Shown here: positions 8,792 to 17,938 of the stretch, in pieces
Layout: each line of letters starts with the position of its first letter
Numbering within the stretch: the stretch's first letter is position 1
From: Aurantiochytrium sp. KH105
Lineage: Eukaryota; Sar; Bigyra; Thraustochytrida; Thraustochytriidae
DNA length: 64,000 bases
Direction of reading: 5' to 3'
Assembly: GCA_003116975.1 (NCBI GenBank)
Contig: BGKB01000112.1
Location: 1-64,000 of the forward strand
The notes under the pieces: generated by a model
The model's database searches: none
Told to the model about the DNA's origin: nothing
The model's input: the letters and a program-made list of their open reading frames with translations, nothing else
Program-made: the position numbers and the translations under genes

Positions 8792-10309
8792 ATGTCGAAG
8801 GCGCGGAGAGCGACGGATCAGGTGCTCGAGGCCAACCGCAAGTTCATGAAACAGGTCTCCGACCTCGTGCGTGGGCTCGAGGAAACCGGAATGGGCATCA
8901 GCGAAAGGGCACAAGCACGCATGGACGAGCTGCGCGCCAATCTCAACGAGCAGCAGGGAGAGGTCATGCCACGGCTCAAGAGCACGCTGTCGAAAATCGA
9001 AGAGCAGCGCGAACGCGCCACGCCCATGGTCCGACGCGCCATTACAGGTAACGAGGCCCTCGCCGTCGAAGAATGGCTCAACAAGTACACAGTGGTCAAG
9101 ACCATCGATAAGGTGACCTACGTTCTCTCCATCGTCTTTTTGCAATCGACGCAATACATCTCGATGCGCTTTCCCGAGTACTTTCGCTTCTTCTTTGCGG
9201 CCGCCACTATCTTTCTTCTCTCGACGCGCATCTACATGTACGGCAAGCAAAACATGCAATATTTCATGTACGACTACTGCTACATGACCAACACGCTCTG
9301 CGTCATCAATGCACTCGCACAGCCCCAGAACGCCTACTTTTGGCAGGTCAACTTTGTCGCCGCAAACGGACCCTTGCTCGGAGCGATCGTCGCCTGGCGG
9401 AACAGCCTCGTTTTTCACGATGTCGACAAGGTCACAAGTTTTTTCATTCACTTTGTACCCGCCTTGCTCACCTACGCGGAGCGCTGGAGTATTCACCCGA
9501 CGCCCATGTGCCCGAATGGCGCAAGCTCGTGCACGCTCTCGTTCATGACTGCATTTGTGGCGCCCTTCACCGTGTACTTGATCTGGCAAGTGGCCTACCT
9601 CTTTATCACCGAGTACCTTGACCGGGACAAGTTTGAAAAGGACCCTTCGCTCATGACGAGTCTGCGCTGGATCGTTCGCGACAAAAAGAACCAGGTTCAC
9701 GTCCTCATGCTCACCGTTGGCCGTCAGCTCGGCATCTTCGAAGCGGACGAGGAGCTCGACTTTAAGCGCAAGCCAATGGCCGTCATCGGACTCTTTGTTG
9801 TCTTCCAGCTCATCTTCACCATCGCTTGCTTCCTGCCCACGTCCATCATGTTCATCTCACAGAATGTGCATCGCGTCTTTATCGTTGTTGTAGCAATCAT
9901 TGCCCTCTGGAATGGTGCAGGTTTCCTCTTCCACGTCTTTGTCAAGCGCTACGAGGAAGGTTTACAAAAGAAGTCCGAGGCATCGCGTCGCAAGTCAAGC
10001 CGCAACTCGATGCCCCGTCGCACCAGCAGCAGCAGCGGCTCCAAGCGCAAGTCCAAGGCACGGATGAAGGGCTTCTGCGCGCCACCCAACGAGGCCGAGC
10101 GTGAACTTCTCCGTCGTGAAAAGGAGGCACTTGAGGAGGCTTTGCTGGCCAATGTACCCGAGGATGACAACCACGACGAGGACCAAGACTATGTCTATCG
10201 TCAAAATACAAAACGCTCCGAACGCAAGTCCGCCAAGGCCGCCACCCTTGAGCCGTCGGATGACGAAGTTGCCGACGATGACGACGAGGATGACAATGTG
10301 TCCCTGTAA
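8792..10309 (+). CDS. GPC1: Glycerophosphocholine acyltransferase (Gpc1/GPCAT, DUF2838)
   Basis: Family members acylate glycerophosphocholine with acyl-CoA to give lysophosphatidylcholine, a membrane phospholipid recycling step probably at the ER. The 505-residue protein has an N-terminal coiled-coil region (to about residue 95), then a membrane domain with about eight hydrophobic segments. The family hallmark is clear: YDYCYMTN, GPLLGAIVAWRNSLVFHD and DKVTSFFIHFVPALLTYAERW. After about residue 390 comes a tail rich in Ser, Arg and Lys, ending in an acidic stretch (DDDDEDD). The start ATG has a good context (ACACCATGTC). The gene is intronless and diverges from the dehydrogenase gene. A membrane-lipid remodelling enzyme would fit an oil-producing protist. 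Confidence 0.88.
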   Translation: MSKARRATDQVLEANRKFMKQVSDLVRGLEETGMGISERAQARMDELRANLNEQQGEVMPRLKSTLSKIEEQRERATPMVRRAITGNEALAVEEWLNKYTVVKTIDKVTYVLSIVFLQSTQYISMRFPEYFRFFFAAATIFLLSTRIYMYGKQNMQYFMYDYCYMTNTLCVINALAQPQNAYFWQVNFVAANGPLLGAIVAWRNSLVFHDVDKVTSFFIHFVPALLTYAERWSIHPTPMCPNGASSCTLSFMTAFVAPFTVYLIWQVAYLFITEYLDRDKFEKDPSLMTSLRWIVRDKKNQVHVLMLTVGRQLGIFEADEELDFKRKPMAVIGLFVVFQLIFTIACFLPTSIMFISQNVHRVFIVVVAIIALWNGAGFLFHVFVKRYEEGLQKKSEASRRKSSRNSMPRRTSSSSGSKRKSKARMKGFCAPPNEAERELLRREKEALEEALLANVPEDDNHDEDQDYVYRQNTKRSERKSAKAATLEPSDDEVADDDDEDDNVSL

Positions 10310-10601
10310 TTCCTCCACGACAAATGGAAGAAAAAGTTGGCAGCCATCTCGAGGGACCGTTCGTTGTGCGTGCGCCGTTCATTTTATGTAGTAGTTTGCA
10401 GCCCCCCAAAATTGATCATACATACAACCATGTCTGCAGTCTTTTTTCTTTCTTTTCCCCTCAACGCCGAGCTCAACGCTTTCTCTGCGAAGATTCACAG
10501 CCAAGCGAGAACATCTCAGCGAGAGTCTCCCAAGATTGCACCCTTTCCTCGCTGTCATCGAGGGCCACTGTCACTCGCTGATACGGTATTCCATTGCCGA
10601 A

Positions 10602-11516
10602 ATGGCTTCGTCTTCTCCGCCTCCGACAGGCGAGGCCGCAGCTGCAGCAGCAGAGGAGGCAGCGCAGCCTGGCCAAGAGAGCGCTGTCGCGCCCAACGTC
10701 GACGCCGTCCAAGCTGCCAGCGAAGACGCCCCAGACGCCGCCGCGACAGCCAGTAATAGTAGCAGCAGCACCTCAGATGGGGCAAATGTAGCTGGGTCGA
10801 CGGCGATCAACGCCGAGACCTTGCGCGGCCACCTCGTGTATAGCCTGGGCGGCGCGCTGCTGCTTGCGCTCAAGGGCAAGTCGTTCTCTGAGCTGCCACG
10901 ACGCGAGCTGGACGGAAGCATTGTGGTGCAGCGGCGAGAGATCTTAAAAAGCTTCTTGATTCCAGGTAAGGCCGTTCGTTTGCGGCGCCAAGGCGCCAAG
11001 AGCGCCGAAGCGCAGTACAGATGGAACTGTCCTCAGTACAAGGACTGCCCTGTTGGCTATCAGCTGCAGACCTGGGACGAGACCTCGGATGATACGCAGA
11101 TTTTTCTCTTTGATGACACGGTCTTTGCGTCCATCGACGAGGCCATCGAAGAAGTCGTCCGCATGTCGCCCAAAGTCGAAGTCTTGCCGTGCTTCAAGTT
11201 CGTTCCCGGAGCGCTGCGCGTGGCTATCAAGCCCGTGTTTGACGTCACGGGTAGCGCACCTTTGGCCGAGTTTCGAGATGATGGAAAGTTCCTTGCCCTC
11301 GGTGTTGGATGCCGCGAGGAGGACTCCGAAGACATCCGCGGCAGTTGCATTATTGCCGCGGCTGCCCAGCACGTCTTTGCACTCCCAGAGCACCGGGTGC
11401 GTCTCGACTCGGACCCGAAGCTTAATTGTCTCGTGCTCGTCGTCAAGAGCAATCAGACGGCCAAGCTCCATCTCGCTGTCGAACGCAATCTCGCAAAGCT
11501 GAATGCTTCGTCATAA
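10602..11516 (+). CDS. Unrecognised 304-residue protein
   Basis: I do not recognise a family. Residues 1-75 are rich in Ala, Ser, Glu and Gln and probably disordered. From about residue 78 (LRGHLVYSLGGALLLALKGKSF) the sequence looks globular and soluble, with a Cys-containing NCPQYKDCPVGYQLQ segment, two acidic stretches and a closing hydrophobic strand (NCLVLVVKSNQ). Composition and codon use match its neighbours, so it is probably real. I chose the ATG at 10602 because of its context (GAAATGGC); the frame runs open 66 bases further upstream. A strong splice-donor-like AG|GTAAGG at about 10965 lies inside the frame, but no frame break requires an intron. Confidence 0.65.
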   Translation: MASSSPPPTGEAAAAAAEEAAQPGQESAVAPNVDAVQAASEDAPDAAATASNSSSSTSDGANVAGSTAINAETLRGHLVYSLGGALLLALKGKSFSELPRRELDGSIVVQRREILKSFLIPGKAVRLRRQGAKSAEAQYRWNCPQYKDCPVGYQLQTWDETSDDTQIFLFDDTVFASIDEAIEEVVRMSPKVEVLPCFKFVPGALRVAIKPVFDVTGSAPLAEFRDDGKFLALGVGCREEDSEDIRGSCIIAAAAQHVFALPEHRVRLDSDPKLNCLVLVVKSNQTAKLHLAVERNLAKLNASS

Positions 11517-12237
11517 TACGGACACACACACACACACACACACACATCAACTCTTGATATTTGACCGCATGTCGCTATTTTAGTAAGAGAGAGAGAGAGA
11601 GTACGAGAGTACGAGAGCACAAGAGAGATATGGAGAAAAAGTGCGTCCTGGTTGCTACAAGTCGAAAAAGGAACATCCAAGGCTAGATCGAACAAGGAGA
11701 ACGAGGGAATGAAGAAACAATGTAGGTATAGCAAAAGAAAAATAAAGGCTTCGGGCGATCGATACATCCGTCCATGGATTCATTCATCCATTCATCCATC
11801 TTCTTATCCCAAAAAAACTCGTCCCATGCGATCTTTTCATAGAAATGAAAAGCGCAACGAGACAAAGCTTTTCTCAATTTCTTCACCTATCGAAATGTTT
11901 GCTCGGGTGTAGACCTGAACAAACAAGGTGGAAAGTGAAGTCGGACAAGAACAGGGAGTGACAGTTCAAAGTGATGTGTCCCCATGGACGGACGACGTCG
12001 AAGCGGAAAGAAACTGCAGTAGGAGGTGCCAACACGATCTACTTGCCACAGTGGCCAAGACTAGACCATTCCAGCCCAGCTCAGCTCGCAATTGAGAAAG
12101 TGAGCGGGCGCGAGTAGCGAGTAAGGCCTCTTTGTGTACGTATCGCGAGCAGAGAGCCCTCCAGGGCGCCTGAAGGACCTCACGTTGTTCCTAAAAATAA
12201 GCGCAGCTATCCACTTCGCATCGCCCTGGTACTCCGA
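11517..12237. other. Convergent spacer with simple repeats
   Basis: Lies between two gene 3' ends. It contains a (CA)n tract at 11522-11546, a (GA)n tract at 11586-11601 and degenerate CATT/CATC units near 11775-11800. No gene was recognised. Confidence 0.5.
11522..11546 (+). repeat. (CA)n dinucleotide repeat
   Basis: Twelve perfect units immediately downstream of the preceding stop codon. Confidence 0.95.
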
Positions 12238-12921
12238 TCAGGCGGCCATCTCGGCCTCGAGCTCCTTGAGAGCTGCGTCGTCGTCGTCGAGGCTGACGGC
12301 ACTCGTGGGAGCCGCGGGGAGTGAGGAGAGATCGGCGGCTGCTGGCTTCTTTGTTCTGCCGACAGGGACACTGGGAAGCTCGTCGAGTTCCTCCTCGAGT
12401 CCGGCAGCCTCGAGCTCGGCAAGCTCGTCCTCGAGCTCACCATCGTCCTGGAAGCCCATGGGCGCGCCAATGACGTCATCGATTTCATCCTGCTGCTGCT
12501 GCAGCTCGGCAATGTCGTCCTGCAACTCGGCGACATCGTCCGGGTTCACAGAGGCCTGCACCGACTGCATGGCGTTGCGGCCCGTCTTCATCGCCTGCAC
12601 GATATCGACCGTGACGGAGCTAGACTCGAGCGTGAGAATCTGCTGCTCGAGATTCATCACACCATTGTTGATTTTGACAACCTCCTTTTCATACATTTTC
12701 TTGCGCTTGAGGTGCGCGAGAGCGCCCTTCTTGTCGCCCTTTTTGTTCTTGAGCTTGGCGAGCTTGAGCTCCTGGTCCGCCTTCTTGTCCAGAAAGTCGC
12801 GCCGCGCCTCGAGGCGCTGCACCGTCTGCTTCATCTGGGCAGCCTGGTCCACGGTGCGCGACACCGTCGGCTGCTTGGCGGGCGCGGGCCCGCGCGCCGC
12901 CTTCGACTTGTCGTTGCCCAT
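12238..12921 (-). CDS. SNF7: ESCRT-III subunit SNF7/CHMP4 (Vps32)
   Basis: Polymerises on membranes to drive inward budding and scission (multivesicular bodies, cytokinesis, membrane repair). The 227-residue length is typical of the family. The core SNF7 helices show the usual pattern: QTVQRLEARRDFLDKKADQE, then a basic stretch (AKLKNKKGDKKGALAHLKRKK), the MNLEQQILTLESS helix and TVDIVQAMKTGRNAM. The second half is acidic, with an Asp/Glu-rich helix and a C-terminal ALKELEAEMA that fits a MIT-interacting motif. I took the ATG at 12921 (MGNDKSKAARG) because the upstream frame is low-complexity. It is on the same strand as the TPPP gene, about 1.1 kb apart. Confidence 0.93.
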   Translation of the reverse strand: MGNDKSKAARGPAPAKQPTVSRTVDQAAQMKQTVQRLEARRDFLDKKADQELKLAKLKNKKGDKKGALAHLKRKKMYEKEVVKINNGVMNLEQQILTLESSSVTVDIVQAMKTGRNAMQSVQASVNPDDVAELQDDIAELQQQQDEIDDVIGAPMGFQDDGELEDELAELEAAGLEEELDELPSVPVGRTKKPAAADLSSLPAAPTSAVSLDDDDAALKELEAEMAA

Positions 12922-13564
12922 CCTCCCTGTTTCTCTCCCGTGCCTGCCGGCGCGCTTGCTGCTGCTCTGCTCTGCTCTGCTCGAGGCCGACGACGACGAA
13001 GACGAAGAAGACGGCGAGGAAGAAGGGGTTCCTCCCGCACGCCGGCTCGTGCGCCTTCTCGCGCGCGCGCGCGCTCGCTGGTGCGCGCGGGCCGCGGGCC
13101 GCGAGGGCCTCCTGGGGCGCGCTCCTGCCTGCCTGCGAGGGGGCTCGGGCGCGCGCGGGGGCCGCCGGTCGCGCTGCACGTGGCCGCGGGGGAGCTCCGA
13201 TTGCGCGTCTGAGATTGAGCCGCGCTCGCTCGCCCGCCTTGCCTCCTCCTTCTTTCTTTCTTTCTTTCAAGTTCTTTCTTTTGCCTAGCGTTCTTTGCGT
13301 GCAGCCAGAACACCCCGACAAAGCTGCCGCCGGAGAACCTGGCGGCTGCCTGACTGACTGCCGCGGGCCGCGAGGACGCCGAGGACGGCGCGCTGTCGAG
13401 GCATGTGTTTGAGTTGGGGCGCAGTCGCTGTGGCTGTCGCGTGCAGAGATGTTGGCGAGGCGATGGTTGCAGACGCGCAGGCTGCGCGTGTCGGAATCTA
13501 TTCTGCACACCCTCCAGGTCTATGTGCAAGTGGGACATCTCATCTCAGCCCTATACACATCTTC

Positions 13565-13601
<37 letters not shown>

Positions 13602-14035
13602 ATTATTGTTATTATTATAATTATTGTTGTTGTTGTTGTTGTTGATGATGTTGTTGTTGTTGTTGTAAAATTCATCTTGTTCACGTGCGAGGAGGCTCTC
13701 TTCCAATGCGCAGCATTGCCAGACTCGCAAGAAGACTCGTTCCGCACACAAGTGGGTCAGGTCTTTCTACCGCGCAATGCTTTCTTTCATGTGGAAAGCC
13801 TCTTTGTGATACTTTTCGTAAAATTGAAGATAAAGTAGTTGAATTTTACAGCAGGCGAGCTAGGTATACAAGTAGCCGACAATTGCAGCAGCACACCATC
13901 TCAAAAGACCTCATCTCATGTGCGCATCATGTACATCCCGTGTACACGTGTCCCTCGCACAGGACAGACTCGATCACGGCTGCGATTTTCTTTCCAGAGG
14001 CTGCTTCAAAGCATGCTCTCCAAGGACACTGAAAA
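12922..14035. other. Spacer between SNF7 and TPPP genes
   Basis: The left half is very GC-rich and presumably the SNF7 promoter; it has four tandem TTTC units near 13252-13268. The right half is AT-richer and holds a long TTG microsatellite and the presumed TPPP 3' region. No gene was recognised. Confidence 0.45.
13565..13666 (+). repeat. (TTG)n microsatellite with TTA interruptions
   Basis: About 100 bp of TTG units interrupted by a TTATTATT core and one GATGATG. All frames through it are repeat artefacts (poly-Val, poly-Cys, poly-Asn). Confidence 0.92.
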
Positions 14036-15061
14036 TCAAAAGCCAGGGCGGAGCACGCTGGCAATGTTGTCCACCTTCTCGTCAGTTCCAGTGTTGGTAT
14101 GCCCACGGAATCCAGAACTCGAAATCTTGACGCTGCCGCGGCCCTTGGCAACGTTGTCGCGACCAGCCAGACCACGACCCTTGCCGGTCTCCGGGTCAAA
14201 GCGGTGGCGGTGAGCACCCGTGTACTGAGACGGATCGGTGAGCTTGTCAAAGATGCTCGCCTTCTTCTTGCCAGACGGCACAGAGGAACGGCGCTGCTGG
14301 TTGTGTTGGTGCGTCTGCGGTTGCTGGTACTGGTTCTGCCGGGGCTTGAGCATGTCCATGTCCTCCTTGGTCTCGCCATAAGAGTGGCTGCCGCGATGAT
14401 CAGAGCTGGAAAACACGGACGGGAATTGCGAGGAGACCGGCTCTGCACGAGCTTTATTGGCGGCGTGGATGCGCGCAGCCGATCCGGAAGAAGGCGGACG
14501 CGTCGATGGCGGTGGAGGCGTGTCCAGGTCCTTGGACGGCGTCAGGTACGGGACCATCCAGGTAGTCTCCTTGGTGATACGGTTCACATAGTAGTATCGG
14601 TCGTTCGGGCCCGTCGCATTCGGGTTTTCAACCTCGTAGTAGTCCGGGTGCAAGCGAGCCATGACTCGGGGCTTGGCGTCACTGCCTCGTGTGTTGGAGG
14701 TGGCATCGGAGGCGTCGGAGCGGATCGAGCGGTTCGAGCCTTGGCCGGGAACAAGCGTGTTGACCTTGGGGCCCTCCGAGCCGATGATTTTCAACACGAC
14801 CTCGGCGTGGGAGAGACCAAGCTTCTCTGCCCAGTGACGCGTGCAGTTCACGAACTCGTCAAAGTCGATGCGCTTTTGACCCTTGGTCTTGCACTTGGTA
14901 AAAATCAGGTCCACGTAGGTGGCGGTAAGGCTGCGGTTCATGATGCCGCAATCCTTGGCGAGCTTTTGGCACGCGCGGCCGTCCATGAGCACTGGTCCTG
15001 CGCCGCTGCGGTTGCCAAAGGTGGCGAACCGCATGTAGACTTCGCGCAACTCACTCTCCAT
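14036..15061 (-). CDS. TPPP/p25-alpha family protein with WW-like insert
   Basis: Binds and bundles microtubules in studied relatives; p25-alpha proteins are mostly found in organisms that build flagella. Residues 1-95 form the p25-alpha core (YMRFATFGNRSG, IDFDEFVNC, GLSHAEVVLKI). The family's C-terminal signature is at about 275-310 (LTDPSQYTGAHRHRFD, then GKGRGLAGRDN). Between them is an extra segment of about 180 residues: a WW-like motif around 135-171 (RYYYVNRITKETTW, W168, with the first Trp replaced by Tyr), then a Ser/Gln/His-rich linker. Human TPPP has only about 219 residues. The start ATG at 15061 gives the natural N-terminus MESELREVYMRF. Confidence 0.9.
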   Translation of the reverse strand: MESELREVYMRFATFGNRSGAGPVLMDGRACQKLAKDCGIMNRSLTATYVDLIFTKCKTKGQKRIDFDEFVNCTRHWAEKLGLSHAEVVLKIIGSEGPKVNTLVPGQGSNRSIRSDASDATSNTRGSDAKPRVMARLHPDYYEVENPNATGPNDRYYYVNRITKETTWMVPYLTPSKDLDTPPPPSTRPPSSGSAARIHAANKARAEPVSSQFPSVFSSSDHRGSHSYGETKEDMDMLKPRQNQYQQPQTHQHNQQRRSSVPSGKKKASIFDKLTDPSQYTGAHRHRFDPETGKGRGLAGRDNVAKGRGSVKISSSGFRGHTNTGTDEKVDNIASVLRPGF

Positions 15062-16346
15062 CTTATCTCAACGTTTCTTCTTTCTCTGCTTGAGGAATGC
15101 TCGCTCGCTCTTCTTTGTCTGCACGAGGTTTGCGCTCGCTACAGCTGTCAATCCTTCGTTCGCTCGTTTGCTCGTTCGCTTTACTTCTTCGCGGCGTCTT
15201 GATTCAGTTCTGCTGCCACCGCCGCTGCTCGCTCGCGCGATCGCTCGATCGCTCGCTTACCTTTTCTTTCAGCTACTGCTGCCGAAGACTCCACTTGCAC
15301 GACGTAGCCGCCATCTTTTGTTTTCCTGGTGAGTCTGAGTCCTATGCACCGTTGGACAAACTGGACTCGCCGCTTTCATGCACCTGACTAGCTAGCTGAC
15401 CGCGAGCAAAGTTCCGTCCAGAGGGAGGACCCTAGCAGAAGGGCGGTCCTAGCTCGCAGCCTAGGCGATCCGCTATAGCAGCTCTCCGTTCCCCAAAACC
15501 TTGCGTGAGCTGTCTTTCCGTATGCTATGCTATGTTGAGTTGTGTTTGTTATGTTTCTTTCGTCCCTCCCCCACACGGCGGCGGCGCTGCAGGTCCAGAG
15601 ACCGCTTTCGTTCGTTTTGCTCAAACGAGTACGCCGCGCACAGCACCTCTTCAGCCTCTTTCTTGATGGCCGACCCCGGCCAGCCAAGACCTCGCGCCGC
15701 CGCCGCCGGCGAGCCAGGCCAAGTCCACTGCCGCGGGCTCGACTCCGGTCCAGGGACGGCCGGCCGGCGCTGCAACCAAGCCTTCGGGTCTAGCCGGCTG
15801 GCTGCCTGGACCCAGGAGTGCTTGGACCTTGCGAGCTCGAGAGAGCCGGGGCAAGTCCATTCCGGAAATTTCGGCCTTTAAGAGCGAGCTAGCTAGTAGC
15901 TAACGCAACTACTAAAAGGTCCAAGAATGCAGTGCGGGTCGGGAAACGAGGGACAAAGAAATGGAGAATGGCGTTACTCTCGCTCAGCTGCAGCAGCTCG
16001 GGACCGGATCCGGCGACTGGAAAAAGGTTCAAGTAAGACGTAGGATGTCTTGAAGCGCGGGTTGACGAGAGGTGTCTTGATTCGTGCACCGTGGCGAGTG
16101 GAATGAAGTGGAGTCGAGTCGAGTCGAGGAGCGGGAGGAAAAGAGGAAAGAGTGCGACAAGGGAGAGACTCGGAGAGGGGGCAAGGGTTGAGGAAGGACG
16201 TCAAGGAAGGAGGAGGGAGAAGGTTGGACAGAATCAAGAATGACGAGACGGCCCGATGGACTCTCCAAGCAAAAGCCACAAGTAAAATGTAAAGGCAAAA
16301 ACAGGCCAAAAAAAAAAAGGAGAGAAGAAGCGAGTGTGAGGGAGAC
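15062..16346. other. Spacer between TPPP start and COQ5 end
   Basis: Holds the TPPP promoter and the COQ5 3' region. Features include GCTCG-rich tracts near 15165-15260, a GC-rich block with GCCGGC repeats near 15700-15800 and GAGTC units at about 16111-16126. No protein or RNA gene was recognised. Confidence 0.45.
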
Positions 16347-17303
16347 CTACAATTTGAAGCCGGAGTGGATTGCCACAATGCCTCCCGTGAGGTTCTGATG
16401 AGAGACCGCAGAAAAACCCGCCTCGCGGATCATGCGCTCGAACGTACGCTGGTCCGGAAACTTGCGAATGCTCTCAACGAGGTACTGGTAGGCGTCGCGG
16501 TCGTTCGCGATGAACTGGCCAATCGCAGGGATCGCATGGAATGAATACTGCTCGTAAATGTTCTTGAGAACCGGATTTGCGACGTGAGAAAACTCGAGGC
16601 ACATGAAGCGACCGCCGGGCTTGAGAATGCGGTGTGCCTCGCGAAGCGCGCGGTCAATGTGCGTCACGTTGCGAATGCCAAATGCAATGGTGTAGGCGTC
16701 AAAGGAGTTGTCCTCGAACTGCGGCAGCGTCTCGGCGTTGCCCTCGACGAAGCGAAGCTGCTGGGGCGCATCGGATCCAGGCGTGTAGAGGCCAAGATCT
16801 CGTGCGCGCTCCTCGCCCACGTGAAGCATGCTGCTATTAATGTCACAGACCGTGACTTGCACAGGCGGGTCCGCTGGCGACGCCGCCTTGCTTTCTCTAA
16901 CAATGCGAAAAGCAATATCGCCCGTGCCGCCGGCCACGTCGATCGTCTTGGCGCCATAGCCCGCGCCGCAGAGCGGGAGCAGCTGCGACACAAACTGGTC
17001 CTTCCACACTCGGTGCAGCGTGCCGCTCATGAGGTCGTTCATCACGTCGTACTGCTCTGCCACGCTGTGGAAGACCCTGCCCACCAGCTGCTCCTTCTCC
17101 GCCACGTCCACGTCGCGAAAGCCAAAGTGGGTCTTGCCCGAGGCGCCGTCGCCGCTGCCTGCTCCATCGCCGCTGCCCGCTCCATTGACGCCGCCGCCGC
17201 CGCCGCTGGCGAACCTCGTCTGGACGCCCGCGCGGAGCGCCAGGCCCCTGCCCGCTGCGCGCCGTCGCGCCACCGCGCGTGTTGCCCTCGACGCCGCCCG
17301 CAT
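16347..17303 (-). CDS. COQ5: COQ5/UbiE C-methyltransferase, mitochondrial
   Basis: SAM-dependent C-methylation of 2-polyprenyl-6-methoxy-1,4-benzoquinol in ubiquinone synthesis, on the matrix side of the inner mitochondrial membrane. The 318-residue protein starts with an Arg/Ala-rich presequence ([20 protein letters not shown], no acidic residues). It then has the UbiE blocks: [35 protein letters not shown]-binding motif [39 protein letters not shown], the post-motif [13 protein letters not shown] and the closing [13 protein letters not shown]. All family blocks appear intact and there is no intron. It is on the same strand as TPPP and the nuclease gene. Confidence 0.96.
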   Translation of the reverse strand: MRAASRATRAVARRRAAGRGLALRAGVQTRFASGGGGGVNGAGSGDGAGSGDGASGKTHFGFRDVDVAEKEQLVGRVFHSVAEQYDVMNDLMSGTLHRVWKDQFVSQLLPLCGAGYGAKTIDVAGGTGDIAFRIVRESKAASPADPPVQVTVCDINSSMLHVGEERARDLGLYTPGSDAPQQLRFVEGNAETLPQFEDNSFDAYTIAFGIRNVTHIDRALREAHRILKPGGRFMCLEFSHVANPVLKNIYEQYSFHAIPAIGQFIANDRDAYQYLVESIRKFPDQRTFERMIREAGFSAVSHQNLTGGIVAIHSGFKL

Positions 17304-17938
17304 ACTCGCCGCAGCCGCGAAGCTTTTCGTCTGGATCGAAATCCTAGTCTACGGTCGCCACTCGGCACGCACTGCTTGATGTCTACATAGAGTGGCAGCA
17401 CATGAGGGCGGCGCTCACCGTCAGGCTGAGATGAGGCTGCAGATCGACCATGACAAGATGGCCTGCACGTTTACAAGTTCAAGATCAAAGTCGCGAGGGA
17501 AGCCGTGCCCTGCGACGGACGTCGCGATGAGAAAAAGGATCGGGGCTGACCTTGTGGAATGTAAGGGCAGCATGGCAATCCAATCAAGTTGTGAGGGATT
17601 TGGCTTACACTGTTAGACGGTCAGAACGCAGCGCAGCAATCACGGTGAGAGAATGACGGCAACTCGCACATGCGGTCTTTGTTTCCTCGAGGTGCAAACA
17701 CATTGCACGTGAACTCGTTAATCGAAATAAAATGGTCTGCTCCTTTGCTACGACGCGGGACAACTTTTGCCCAGCCTTACGCGTGAGCATTCACATTTTC
17801 GTTTCCGAGGACAAAATGACGACCAAAAAGGTAATCGAGGGCGAAAGCCAAGGATGGATAAAAAACACACACATGGAATTGCTTGTCTATTTCTTCTTAT
17901 CACATCACAGGTCGAGTCAGTGGTCGGCCGAGTAAGAC
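17304..17938. other. Spacer upstream of COQ5
   Basis: Promoter side of COQ5 and 3' side of the nuclease gene. It is comparatively AT-rich. No gene or repeat of note was seen. Confidence 0.4.

Noticed and set aside
8294..9700. 468-residue minus-strand frame over the acyltransferase gene
   Set aside because: Antisense shadow; the plus strand carries clear family motifs.
13551..13751. Poly-Asn and poly-Val/Cys frames
   Set aside because: Direct translation of the TTG/CAA microsatellite.
15300..15345. Possible start codon and splice donor (GGTGAGTC) around 15300-15345
   Set aside because: The minus-strand ATG here is followed by a stop after 12 codons, and no continuing exon could be identified on the plus strand.
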